Shown here: in pieces, positions 8,350 to 17,138 of the stretch
How positions within the stretch are numbered: the stretch's first letter is position 1
Layout of the letters: each line of letters starts with the position of its first letter
Source: an uncultured Pelagibacteraceae bacterium
Lineage (GTDB): Bacteria > Pseudomonadota > Alphaproteobacteria > Pelagibacterales > Pelagibacteraceae
Assembly (NCBI GenBank): GCA_902614975.1
Contig: CACMND010000003.1
Location: 1-64,000, forward strand
Reading direction: 5' to 3'
Length of the DNA stretch: 64,000 nt
The notes under the pieces: generated by a model
Told to the model about the DNA's origin: nothing
The model's input: the letters and a program-made list of their open reading frames with translations, nothing else
Database searches by the model: none
Translations under genes and position numbers: made by a program

Positions 8350-10029
8350 ATGTCAAAATCAGATATCCAAATTGCACGAGAAGCAAAAATGAAACCCATA
8401 AATGAGATTTTGGGTAAAATTAATGTTCCAGACGAACCAAGTGCTTTTAGTCCTATGGGACGTCATATTGCTAAAATAAATTTAGAATATTTAGATAGTT
8501 TAAAAGATAAACAAAGTGGAAAATTAATTTTAGTTACTGCTATTACACCAACTCCTGCAGGTGAGGGAAAAACTACTACATCAGTTGGTTTAAATGATGG
8601 ATTAAATAAAATTGGTAAAAATTCTATAGTATGTCTACGTGAACCTAGTTTAGGTCCCTCATTTGGAATGAAAGGTGGGGCAGCAGGTGGAGGATATGCT
8701 CAAGTTGTTCCAATGGAACAAATCAATTTACATTTTACGGGAGACTTCCATGCAATTACATCTGCTCACAATTTACTGTCAGCGTTAATTGATAATCATA
8801 TTTATTGGGGAAATAAATTAAACATAGATGTAAGAAGAGTAGTTTGGAGAAGAGTTATGGACATGAATGATAGATCTTTAAGATCTATCAATATTAATTT
8901 GGGTGGAGTTGCAAATGGTTTTCCAAGAGAAGATGGTTTTGATATTACAGTAGCATCTGAAATAATGGCTATCTTTTGTTTAGCAAATGATCTTGAAGAT
9001 TTGGAAAAGAGAATAGGTAATATTACAGTTGCTTATACTAGAGATAGAAAGCCTATATTTGCGAAAGATTTAAATGCCCACGGACCAATGACTGTTTTGT
9101 TAAAAGAAGCAATTAGGCCTAACGTAACTCAAACGTTAGAAAATAATCCAGCAATTATTCATGGTGGTCCTTTTGCAAACATTGCGCACGGTTGTAACTC
9201 TGTAATAGCAACTAAAGCAGGTTTAAAACTAGCTGATTATGTTGTAACTGAAGCTGGATTTGGAGCAGACCTAGGAGCAGAAAAATTTTTAGATATTAAA
9301 TGTAGAAAATCAAATTTAAAACCTGAGTGTGTAGTTATTGTTGCAACAATCAGAGCATTAAAAATGCACGGCGGTGTAGCTAAAGATGATTTAAAAAATG
9401 AAAATGTAGAAGCGCTAAAAAAAGGTTTAGTAAATTTAGAAAGACACATTGAAAACGTAAAAAAATTTGGTTTACCGGTAGCGGTTGCTGTTAATCATTT
9501 TATTGCTGATACTGATAATGAGGTAAAAGAGTTAATAAATGCTTGTGATAATATGGGAGTTAAAGCTACTTTATGCACTCATTGGTCAAATGGTGGAGAA
9601 GGAACAAAAGAACTTGCTTCACATGTTGTAGATTTGATTGATCAAAAACAAGCAAATTTTAAATTTTTATATGATGAAAAAACACCTTTGTTAAAGAAAG
9701 TTGAAACTGTTGCAAAAGAAATTTATCGAGCAAACGAAGTTGTTGCTGACAGCAAAATAAAAGATCAATTAAAATCTTTTGAAGAAGCGGGTTATGGAAA
9801 TTTACCGATATGTGTAGCTAAAACACAATATAGTTTTTCTACTGATCCAAATGCAAAAGGTGCTCCAACAGGTCACTCGTTACCAATTAGAGAAGTAAGA
9901 TTATCTTCAGGTGCAGAATTTATTGTTGTTATATGTGGAGCCATCATGACAATGCCTGGACTACCAAGGGTTCCTGCAGCAGACTCTATTAAGCTTAATG
10001 AAAAAGGTGAAATAGAAGGCTTGTTCTAA
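8350..10029 (+). CDS. fhs: Formate-tetrahydrofolate ligase
   Basis: This 559-residue enzyme has the family's full length and the P-loop [13 protein letters not shown] near residues 65-77, then [19 protein letters not shown], which is diagnostic for Fhs. It interconverts formate plus THF plus ATP with 10-formyl-THF. In this context it most likely either recovers ATP from C1 units released by methylamine and sarcosine oxidation or feeds purine synthesis. It is divergent from soxBDAG and convergent with the amidotransferase, sharing 4 bp at the stop codons. Confidence 0.97.
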   Translation: MSKSDIQIAREAKMKPINEILGKINVPDEPSAFSPMGRHIAKINLEYLDSLKDKQSGKLILVTAITPTPAGEGKTTTSVGLNDGLNKIGKNSIVCLREPSLGPSFGMKGGAAGGGYAQVVPMEQINLHFTGDFHAITSAHNLLSALIDNHIYWGNKLNIDVRRVVWRRVMDMNDRSLRSININLGGVANGFPREDGFDITVASEIMAIFCLANDLEDLEKRIGNITVAYTRDRKPIFAKDLNAHGPMTVLLKEAIRPNVTQTLENNPAIIHGGPFANIAHGCNSVIATKAGLKLADYVVTEAGFGADLGAEKFLDIKCRKSNLKPECVVIVATIRALKMHGGVAKDDLKNENVEALKKGLVNLERHIENVKKFGLPVAVAVNHFIADTDNEVKELINACDNMGVKATLCTHWSNGGEGTKELASHVVDLIDQKQANFKFLYDEKTPLLKKVETVAKEIYRANEVVADSKIKDQLKSFEEAGYGNLPICVAKTQYSFSTDPNAKGAPTGHSLPIREVRLSSGAEFIVVICGAIMTMPGLPRVPAADSIKLNEKGEIEGLF

Positions 10030-10808
10030 TTTAAATTATTTAGCCAATTTTCTAATTCTCTCATCCTTGCATCTTTATTAGAAATTTTATTTTCATCTTC
10101 TATAATTTTTACATGAGAGTCTATTTCCATTTGGTCAATAAAGGCTTTTTTTTCTAATAGTCGATCTCTCCTAAAATGAATTAAACTTATCATTTTGGCA
10201 TAAGTTATCTCTGGGTGATATTGTATTCCCCATACATTAGTTGAACCAACATTAAAATTTATACCCATTACTTTATTTATTGGATTTGATGAAAGTAATG
10301 TAGAGCCCTCAGGTAATTTTACAACTTCATCAAAATTAAACGCAGGGGTATTAAATTTTTTATTTTTATTTTTATAAAGTGGATGTTTAAGGCCGTTTTC
10401 GTTTATTTCTATGTCATGAGCTATTCCTCTATGTGCACCATTAGGGCATTTCTTTACTTCACCACCAGCAACAGTTACTGCAACTTGCATTCCCCAACAT
10501 ATTGCGAATATATTTTTTATATTCTTTTGACATTCCCTCATAAAGTTTATTTGTCTTCTTATTTCTGGAGTGTCATTGTAAATATTTAAACTACTACCAC
10601 CCCAAATCATTCCATGATATTTAGTTAAATCTTTAGCTACTTCATTAATATTTTCATCTGATGAAGGATTAACAACATCAATATCTAATTGATCTGTAAA
10701 ATAACTAATACTGTCTTTTAAACTTTCAGTATGAGTTTTAATTCCACCATCAGTAAAGCTTTGATTTTCTTCTCTAAGGTTACCTTCAACTATCAGAATT
10801 CTTTTCAT
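10026..10808 (-). CDS. Class I glutamine amidotransferase-like protein
   Basis: The 260-residue protein has the class I GATase fold: nucleophile elbow F-A-I-C-W-G-M-Q (Cys near residue 104) and the G-I-Q-Y-H-P-E triad segment near 196-202. It resembles GuaA-type GATase domains and gamma-glutamyl hydrolases but has no synthetase domain, so it is a stand-alone amidase or transferase. It is coupled to the iron alcohol dehydrogenase, sharing one base (10808). Its location among methylamine genes makes an N-methyl- or gamma-glutamyl amide an attractive substrate, but that is only inference. Confidence 0.75.
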   Translation of the reverse strand: MKRILIVEGNLREENQSFTDGGIKTHTESLKDSISYFTDQLDIDVVNPSSDENINEVAKDLTKYHGMIWGGSSLNIYNDTPEIRRQINFMRECQKNIKNIFAICWGMQVAVTVAGGEVKKCPNGAHRGIAHDIEINENGLKHPLYKNKNKKFNTPAFNFDEVVKLPEGSTLLSSNPINKVMGINFNVGSTNVWGIQYHPEITYAKMISLIHFRRDRLLEKKAFIDQMEIDSHVKIIEDENKISNKDARMRELENWLNNLN

Positions 10809-11965
10809 TAAAATAATTTACCTGAAATACTATGTTCATAAAGTACTTTCATGTCATCCTTACTCATTGTTCTTGGATTGGTAGAAGTTGAAGGATCTTC
10901 TAATGCCATAACTGATAACTGCTCTAAATTTATTTTATTTACATCAACAATTTCTGATAATTTATGCGGTATATTTAATTCTTTTCTTAGTTCTAAAATC
11001 CACTTTAAAAAACTATCAAAACTTTTATCGAGTTTGAGATAATCACATATAGAAATTATCCTTTTTTCAATCATATCTTTGTTAAAAGTTAATACATAAG
11101 GCATAAAGATAGCATTTGATAAACCGTGGTGAACATTAAATTGTGCATTAATAGGGTGGCTTAAAGAATGAATAGCACCAAGCCCTTTTTGAAAAGCGGT
11201 AGAACCCATACTAGCTGAAGCTAATAATTCTGCTCTAGCATTTAAATCTTTACCGTTCTTAACTGCTTTAATTAATGAGTTTTTAATTAACTTCATTCCC
11301 TCAATCGCAATTCCATCAGCCATCGGGTGGAATCCTGGTGCACAAAAAGCTTCTAAATTGTGTGCCAAAGCATCCATACCTGTCGCTGCAGTCAATCTTG
11401 GAGAAAGATCTAAAGTTAAATTAGGATCTAAAATTACAATTGAAGGTAAAAATTTCGGGTGGAAAATAATTTTTTTTATACCTGTTTGTTTATTGATTAT
11501 AGCTGATGCTCTTCCAGTTTCTGATCCTGTCCCTGCTGTAGTGGGTACAGCAATGATAGGTGCAATGTTAGTCTCATCTGCTCTTTTCCAATAATCACCT
11601 ATATCTTCAAAATCCCATATTGGTCTAGACTGTCCTGACATAAAAGCAATAGCTTTACCTACATCAAGACCGCTGCCACCACCAAATGCAATAACTCCAT
11701 CACAACCTAATTTTTTAAACTCCCCCACTCCCTCTTCCACATTCTCGCCTACAGGATTACCTGAAAAATTTGAAAAAACTTGAAGATGATTAAAGGTTTT
11801 TTTTAAATCTAAAATAATATCTTGAACCATTTTTAGATTAATTAAATCCTTATCTGTGACAAATAATGGTTTATCGATTTTTAGATTTTTACATGCTAGA
11901 CCTAAATCTTGAATTCTGTTCTCTCCAACCCAAATTGTAGTAGGATAATTCCAATTAGTTTTCAT
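10808..11965 (-). CDS. Iron-containing alcohol dehydrogenase
   Basis: This 385-residue protein belongs to the Fe-ADH (group III) family: G-G-G-S-G-L-D-V-G-K-A NAD-binding loop, V-P-T-T-A-G-T-G-S-E motif, and metal ligands in G-M-D-A-L-A-H, A-I-H-S-L-S-H-P and V-H-H-G-L-S-N-A (one Asp, three His). It would oxidise a short-chain alcohol, or possibly methanol, to the aldehyde with NAD. Location beside C1 genes fits earlier proposals for an iron ADH in SAR11 methanol or short-alcohol use, which I recall but cannot check here. It heads a two-gene minus-strand unit with the amidotransferase. Confidence 0.92.
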   Translation of the reverse strand: MKTNWNYPTTIWVGENRIQDLGLACKNLKIDKPLFVTDKDLINLKMVQDIILDLKKTFNHLQVFSNFSGNPVGENVEEGVGEFKKLGCDGVIAFGGGSGLDVGKAIAFMSGQSRPIWDFEDIGDYWKRADETNIAPIIAVPTTAGTGSETGRASAIINKQTGIKKIIFHPKFLPSIVILDPNLTLDLSPRLTAATGMDALAHNLEAFCAPGFHPMADGIAIEGMKLIKNSLIKAVKNGKDLNARAELLASASMGSTAFQKGLGAIHSLSHPINAQFNVHHGLSNAIFMPYVLTFNKDMIEKRIISICDYLKLDKSFDSFLKWILELRKELNIPHKLSEIVDVNKINLEQLSVMALEDPSTSTNPRTMSKDDMKVLYEHSISGKLF

Positions 11966-12011
11966 ATTAAAATAATATTTAATTTTTCTATTTTTCTTAG
12001 TACAATATATT

Positions 12012-12017
12012 TATAAT
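12012..12017 (+). promoter_or_regulatory. Candidate -10 element for tmm
   Basis: A perfect TATAAT lies 25 bp upstream of the tmm ATG, leaving room for a short leader with the GAGGAAAA Shine-Dalgarno near 12028-12035. No good -35 hexamer is visible at 16-18 bp, so the assignment rests on the -10 and position only. Confidence 0.35.
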
Positions 12018-12041
12018 TTTAATTGTAGAGGAAAAATTATC

Positions 12042-13376
12042 ATGACTAAAGTCGCTATTATCGGTGCTGGACCTTGTGGGTTATCAATACTCAGGGCTTT
12101 TGAACATGCCGAGAAAAAAGGAGACAAAATACCTGAAATAGTTTGCTTCGAAAAACAAAGTGATTGGGGAGGTCTTTGGAATTATAGCTGGAGAACGGGA
12201 TCTGACCAATATGGAGATCCAGTTCATAATAGTATGTATAGATATCTTTGGTCAAATGGACCTAAAGAGTGTCTTGAATTCGCAGATTATTCTTTTGATG
12301 AACATTTTGGAAAGCCAATTCCTTCTTTCCCACCTAGAGAAGTACTTTATGATTATATCACTAGTAGAGTAAGTAAGGGAAATTTAAGAAAAAAAATTAA
12401 ATTTAATACAAGAGTAGTTAATACAGTTTTTAAATCAGACAAATTTGAAGTTAGCTATCAAGATAAAGAAAATGATAAAATTTTAACTGATCATTTTGAT
12501 TACGTTGTAGTGTCCACTGGTCATTTTTCAGTTCCTTTTATACCTGAATATAAAGGTATGAGTTCATTTCCTGGAAGAATAATGCACTCACATGATTTTA
12601 GAGATGCAGAAGAATTTAGAGGAAAAAATATTATAGTTTTAGGAAGCAGTTATTCCGCTGAGGATATTGCGCTTCAATGCAATAAATATGGAGCAAAAAG
12701 TGTAACAATTGGCTACAGGCATAATCCTATGGGTTTTAAATGGCCTGAAGGAATGAAGGAAGTATTCTATTTAGATAGATTAGAGGGAAAAAAAGCAATT
12801 TTTAAAGATGGCACGGAACAGGATGCAGATGTAATAATACTATGTACTGGTTACCTACATCATTTTCCTTTCTTGGAAGAAAATTTAAAACTTAAAACAA
12901 GAAACAGACTTTATCCTCCAAAATTATACAAAGGTGTTGTTTGGCAGGATAATCACAAACTTTTGTATCTAGGAATGCAAGATCAGTTTCATACATTCAA
13001 TATGTTTGATTGCCAAGCTTGGTACGCAAGAGATGTTATAATGGGGAAAATAAATATGCCAAATGGAGGGGATATTGAAAAAGATATTAATAAATGGGTT
13101 GCTTTAGAAGAAAAACTAGAAAATCCTGATCAGATGATTGATTTTCAGACTGAATACACAAAAGAATTACATGAGATGTCGGATTATCCAAAAATAGATT
13201 TTGAATTAATCAGAAAACATTTTAAAGAATGGGAACATCATAAGGTTGAAGATATATCAACGTATAGAAATAAATCTTTTTCATCTCCAGTTACAGGGTC
13301 AGTAGCTCCTGTTCATCATACAGCTTGGGCAAAAGCAATGGACGATTCTTCTGAAACATTTCTAAATAAAAACTAA
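12042..13376 (+). CDS. tmm: Trimethylamine monooxygenase (flavin-containing)
   Basis: This 444-residue flavin-containing monooxygenase closely resembles bacterial Tmm. The FAD-binding GAGPCG is at 8-13. The FMO fingerprint FxGxxxHxxxF is met by F176, G178, H182 and F186. A second nucleotide-binding GSSYSA is at 201-206. Bacterial Tmm oxidises trimethylamine to TMAO with NADPH and O2, and can also act on other methylated amines and sulfides. It is preceded by a GAGGAAAA ribosome site and stands alone on the plus strand. TMAO use is encoded some 12 kb downstream (tmo and tdm). Confidence 0.92.
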   Translation: MTKVAIIGAGPCGLSILRAFEHAEKKGDKIPEIVCFEKQSDWGGLWNYSWRTGSDQYGDPVHNSMYRYLWSNGPKECLEFADYSFDEHFGKPIPSFPPREVLYDYITSRVSKGNLRKKIKFNTRVVNTVFKSDKFEVSYQDKENDKILTDHFDYVVVSTGHFSVPFIPEYKGMSSFPGRIMHSHDFRDAEEFRGKNIIVLGSSYSAEDIALQCNKYGAKSVTIGYRHNPMGFKWPEGMKEVFYLDRLEGKKAIFKDGTEQDADVIILCTGYLHHFPFLEENLKLKTRNRLYPPKLYKGVVWQDNHKLLYLGMQDQFHTFNMFDCQAWYARDVIMGKINMPNGGDIEKDINKWVALEEKLENPDQMIDFQTEYTKELHEMSDYPKIDFELIRKHFKEWEHHKVEDISTYRNKSFSSPVTGSVAPVHHTAWAKAMDDSSETFLNKN

Positions 13377-13385
13377 AAATTTAAA

Positions 13386-14645
13386 CTAATTTTCTAAAAC
13401 TAAGTCTAAATATAAAGCTGCGCTCCATGAGAAATTATTTGCGCCCATAACTGATCCATCTTTATAACTGTAATATTCATGAAAACCTTTTTCTTCAATT
13501 AATTCTAAAGTTTTCTTTTTGATTTCATTTGCATATTCTGGCTCTTTTTTAACAAGTCCTTGATAAATTAACCAATTACAATTTATCCATATTGGACCTC
13601 TCCAATATCTTTTTTCCTCAAATGTAGGATGATTTGGTTTTATTGTTGAGAAATAGTAATCGTCATTAATATTATGATTTTTTAAATTCTTAACAATTTT
13701 TTTATTTAATTCATCATCTTGTAAATTTGCGTAGAGAGTAAAATAATTTGTTATCGATGGTACAACAATATTCAAGTTAGTTTTTAAATCTTTTGAGACA
13801 AAATCATTAATATTATTATCATATAATTTTAATATTTCTTTTTCAGTTTTGGATACGAAATTATTTAAATCATCAAAATTTAAATCAAAATTTTTAGCTA
13901 AGCTAAGCAGATCTTTATTTGCTTTCAAAAATAAAGCATTAAATCCAACATCTACTACATTAAAATTAGAGATCTCAAACAATTTATGTGGATCATACTG
14001 AACATCCCTAAATTGATCTCTTAAAGTCACATATCTGTCATAATCAGTTTTTAAAGGTCTCTCATCAGAGTTTGAAACTTCAAGATCTCTTCTTTTATAA
14101 TTAAGGTTTTTGTCTACTTTGATATTGCTCATTGGCTGATCCCAAATTGGTGAATTATCATACCCGCTCTCCCACGGATGTAATATGGATACAAGGCCGG
14201 TTTTATTAGGATCTCTGAATTTTATGAACCAATCATGATAATTTTTAATTTTTGTTATTATATTTACAATTCTTGAACGTTGTTCATTACTAAGTTGATT
14301 TTTTTCAATAATTTTCCTCAAAATACTTGCTAAAACTGGTGGCTGAGTAATGCCAGATGAAGGAATATTTTTTCCACATTGCCAAGTTGTGTGATTTGGA
14401 AAATAAGATGTGTCTTTTTCATGAAAAAGAATGTGGGGTACCATACCATCGTCCCACTGACCATTTAGCAAAGTTTCAATTTCTGTAATTGAAAAATCTA
14501 GATTAAAGTATGAATAACCAAGTGCTATAAAAGCAGAATCCCAATTCCATTGAGCAGGATATAATTTGTTATTAGTAGGAAGTGTGTAACCATCTTTTCT
14601 GTTAACTAATAATATTTTTTTTGCCTCTTCTACTCTATTTTGCAT
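13386..14645 (-). CDS. GH63-like glycoside hydrolase (mannosyl-/glucosylglycerate hydrolase type)
   Basis: The 419-residue protein has an (alpha/alpha)6-barrel GH63/trehalase-like sequence: W-N-W-D-S-A-F near 34-39, G-Q-W-D-D-G-M-V-P-H near 63-71, H-P-W-E-S-G-Y-D-N-S-P near 156-166, Y-W-R-G-P-I-W-I-N near 349-357 and a C-terminal N-N-F-S-W-S-A-A. These are shared with bacterial mannosylglycerate/glucosylglycerate hydrolases, with the Asp and Glu of W-D-S/W-E-S as plausible catalytic acids. There is no signal peptide, so it works in the cytoplasm. It sits as the last gene of an ABC importer operon, sharing one base with the permease before it, and probably cleaves the imported glycoside. Confidence 0.75.
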   Translation of the reverse strand: MQNRVEEAKKILLVNRKDGYTLPTNNKLYPAQWNWDSAFIALGYSYFNLDFSITEIETLLNGQWDDGMVPHILFHEKDTSYFPNHTTWQCGKNIPSSGITQPPVLASILRKIIEKNQLSNEQRSRIVNIITKIKNYHDWFIKFRDPNKTGLVSILHPWESGYDNSPIWDQPMSNIKVDKNLNYKRRDLEVSNSDERPLKTDYDRYVTLRDQFRDVQYDPHKLFEISNFNVVDVGFNALFLKANKDLLSLAKNFDLNFDDLNNFVSKTEKEILKLYDNNINDFVSKDLKTNLNIVVPSITNYFTLYANLQDDELNKKIVKNLKNHNINDDYYFSTIKPNHPTFEEKRYWRGPIWINCNWLIYQGLVKKEPEYANEIKKKTLELIEEKGFHEYYSYKDGSVMGANNFSWSAALYLDLVLEN

Positions 14646-15838
14646 TATCCTTTAACACTTCCTGCAGTAAGACCACTTACTAAATATTTTTCAAAATAAA
14701 CAAAAATAATTAAAATAGGCAAAGTTACTACAACAGACCCTGCCATCAAATATTGTCTAGGTGTTTCAGCTCCAACATTTAGAAACTGAATAGCTCTTGA
14801 TAATGTGAACGTATTTGGGCGGTCTAAAAACATTAATGAAAATAAAAATTCATTCCAAGCTATCATAAATACATACAAAGCTACTGATGATATAGCAGGT
14901 AAACTTAGCGGAAGTATAATTTTAAAAATTATACCAAGCCAATTTTGACCATCTATTATCCCTGCTTCTTCTAATTCTTTTGGTATACTTTTAAAGTAAC
15001 CTTGCAACATATAAATAGCTACAGGTAAAGTAGTAGCTGTATAAACTATTAACAAACCCTCAATAGAATTTCTTAAACCAAGTTGACTAAAAATTGTATA
15101 CAAAGGTATCACTAAAACTATCGCTGGAAACAAATAAATTATCAATATGGATGTTGATAAAAAATTTTTTCCAAAGAAATTAAGTCTTGCAACCGCGTAA
15201 GCAGCTGGTATTGCAAATATTAATGTTATAATGACTGTGCCTAAGGAGACTATTGTGCTAGTTAGCATATATCTTCCAAAATTATAATCTTTGAACACTA
15301 TAAAATAAGATTTGAACAACTCTGGCAATCCTTGTGCAAAGTTAATACTAAAGTCTAATGGGTTCAATAATAACAATGCTTGGGTTTTAAAGCTTGTAAC
15401 TAACATCATATAAAAAGGGAAAAGAATTACAAAAGAGAATAGAGTAATTCCAAATAATGTTAAAAAATTAAAGAATAATTTTTGAGAAGAATGATTTTTT
15501 GACAAAAAGTTTTTGTCGTAGTTTTTTATAGTATTAAAGAAAAACACTGAGATTAAGAATATGCCAAAACTGTACCAAATAGGTAAATTTTTTGAGATGA
15601 AATAATCAAAGATAGAAAATAAAAGTGCTAGTAAAATTATTTTAATATTTAAATTTAATTTTTTCCCAATAAGAAGATTTATTGCACAAAGAATTATTCC
15701 AAATATAAATAATTTATTAAAATTAAAATTTGTTAATTCAATTCCTTGTAATGTAACTAAGATTTTCCAAATACAAATTAATGAAAACAAAAACAAAGAC
15801 GAGATAAAGCAATAATTAAGTATATTTTTAATTTTCAT
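14645..15838 (-). CDS. CUT1 ABC importer permease (MalG-like) with extra N-terminal membrane domain
   Basis: The C-terminal 275 or so residues form a MalG-type permease: six membrane segments and the ATPase-coupling EAA loop E-E-A-G-I-I-D-G-Q-N-W-L-G-I-I-F-K-I-I-L-P near 290-310. The usual family length is about 280 residues, but this protein has 397. The first 110 or so residues add about four hydrophobic segments ending before K-N-Y-D-K-N-F-L-S. It overlaps the MalF-like gene by 11 bp and the hydrolase gene by 1 bp. It imports the substrate of the upstream binding protein. Confidence 0.85.
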   Translation of the reverse strand: MKIKNILNYCFISSLFLFSLICIWKILVTLQGIELTNFNFNKLFIFGIILCAINLLIGKKLNLNIKIILLALLFSIFDYFISKNLPIWYSFGIFLISVFFFNTIKNYDKNFLSKNHSSQKLFFNFLTLFGITLFSFVILFPFYMMLVTSFKTQALLLLNPLDFSINFAQGLPELFKSYFIVFKDYNFGRYMLTSTIVSLGTVIITLIFAIPAAYAVARLNFFGKNFLSTSILIIYLFPAIVLVIPLYTIFSQLGLRNSIEGLLIVYTATTLPVAIYMLQGYFKSIPKELEEAGIIDGQNWLGIIFKIILPLSLPAISSVALYVFMIAWNEFLFSLMFLDRPNTFTLSRAIQFLNVGAETPRQYLMAGSVVVTLPILIIFVYFEKYLVSGLTAGSVKG

Positions 15839-17087
15839 CAGCTCTTTTTCCTAAAAGTTTAAAATAGATAAACATGAAAATTAATAGAAACACTACAATC
15901 ACAATAGAAACTGCAGAACCCATACCAATATCCCCGATTGAAAAACCTTGTTGATATACATTTATTGGCAATGTTCTTGTACCTGATGCCCCGCCAGTGA
16001 GTAAGAAGATGTCTTCAAATTTATTAAAATTCCAAATAAATCTAATCATAAATAAAATTGAAATCACTGCTAATATCTGGGGGAAAGTAATATTAAGAAA
16101 TTTTTGGATAGGATTTGCACCATCAACATCAGCTGCTTCATACAACTCTTTTGGAACTGCTTGAAGACGAGCAAGAATAAATAAAAATGCTAGAGGAAAA
16201 TATCTCCAAATTTCAAAAATAATTACAGTTGTTAATGCTAGCCTCAATTTAAAATCAAAACCAAGTATGTTTAAAGTTACATATTTTTGTCCTAATAAAT
16301 TTATTGGTCCATCAATAATTTGATAGTTAATTAATAAATTATTCAAAGTTCCGCTTGTTGGATCAAGTAAAAGTTCCCACGTATAAGCAAGAGCAACAAC
16401 TGGCGCAACATAAGGAAATAAAAGAACACTTCTCATAAATGTTCTTCCAAAAAATTTTTGATTTACCATTTGTGCAGCTAAAATTCCAAAAACTATTGCA
16501 CCTATGGTTCCAAAAAAAGTGTAATAAAAAGTTGTTGATAATAGATCTATAAAAGCTTTGTCTTTAATTACTTTTTTGAAATTATTTAATGTAAATTCAT
16601 AAGTTAATAATATATTTTGTGACTTACCTGATAGTTTAGGCTTATAAGATTTTAGTTCCTTCTTGGAAATTTCTTGATTATTAATATTTTGAAATACTAT
16701 TTCTAAATTTTCTCGATATTTTTTTGGCCAATTACCTAACTCACACTTAAGTAAATTTGATTTAAATTGACATTTATTATTTAAACTTATTGGTTCGATA
16801 TCATCTGGATATTTATCTTTAAATTTTACATTAGTAATTTCTTGAGTAAGAGAACTATTTCTTAATTTATAAATTACTTTTATTTGATTTGGATTATCAT
16901 TAATTGATTTTACTAATTTTTTTGCTCTTGGTTCAGGAATTCTTAAATCTTTGAGCTCTACATTTTTAAAACTTATCCAAATATTAGAAAATATTGGAAA
17001 TAAAATTATAGAAAATACTAAAAGAACTGATGGTAATATTAAAAGATAAGCTGTTCTTTTTTCAATTTTTGCAAGTTTTGAACTCAT
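15828..17087 (-). CDS. CUT1 ABC importer permease (MalF-like) with large periplasmic insert
   Basis: A MalF-type permease of 419 residues, longer than the usual 290-320. TM1 is about 13-35. A soluble insert of about 130 residues (40-175) follows, before the permease core with EAA loop Y-E-A-A-D-V-D-G-A-N near 315-324. The insert reads like an Ig-like/DUF11-type beta domain, with a V-I-Y-K-L-R-N-S strand, D-K-Y-P-D-D-I, then Cys106 and Cys115 near C-E-L-G-N-W. The start codon at 17087 abuts the U-tract of the terminator-like hairpin at 17088-17124, and there is no separate Shine-Dalgarno. Confidence 0.85.
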   Translation of the reverse strand: MSSKLAKIEKRTAYLLILPSVLLVFSIILFPIFSNIWISFKNVELKDLRIPEPRAKKLVKSINDNPNQIKVIYKLRNSSLTQEITNVKFKDKYPDDIEPISLNNKCQFKSNLLKCELGNWPKKYRENLEIVFQNINNQEISKKELKSYKPKLSGKSQNILLTYEFTLNNFKKVIKDKAFIDLLSTTFYYTFFGTIGAIVFGILAAQMVNQKFFGRTFMRSVLLFPYVAPVVALAYTWELLLDPTSGTLNNLLINYQIIDGPINLLGQKYVTLNILGFDFKLRLALTTVIIFEIWRYFPLAFLFILARLQAVPKELYEAADVDGANPIQKFLNITFPQILAVISILFMIRFIWNFNKFEDIFLLTGGASGTRTLPINVYQQGFSIGDIGMGSAVSIVIVVFLLIFMFIYFKLLGKRADEN

Positions 17088-17124
17088 AAAAAAAAGCGGA
17101 TAATTAATATTACCCGCTTTTTTT
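17088..17124 (-). terminator. Intra-operon terminator-like hairpin after the sugar SBP gene
   Basis: On the minus strand an A-rich arm plus GCGG (complement of 17114-17124) pairs with CCGC plus U7 (complement of 17089-17099). The loop region adds an inner TAAT/ATTA stem, so it is a strong hairpin with a U-tract. Because both arms carry A/T runs it could also act in the other direction. It lies directly between the SBP stop (17139) and the MalF-like start codon (17087). Confidence 0.8.
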
Positions 17125-17138
17125 AATTTTTTAAATTA

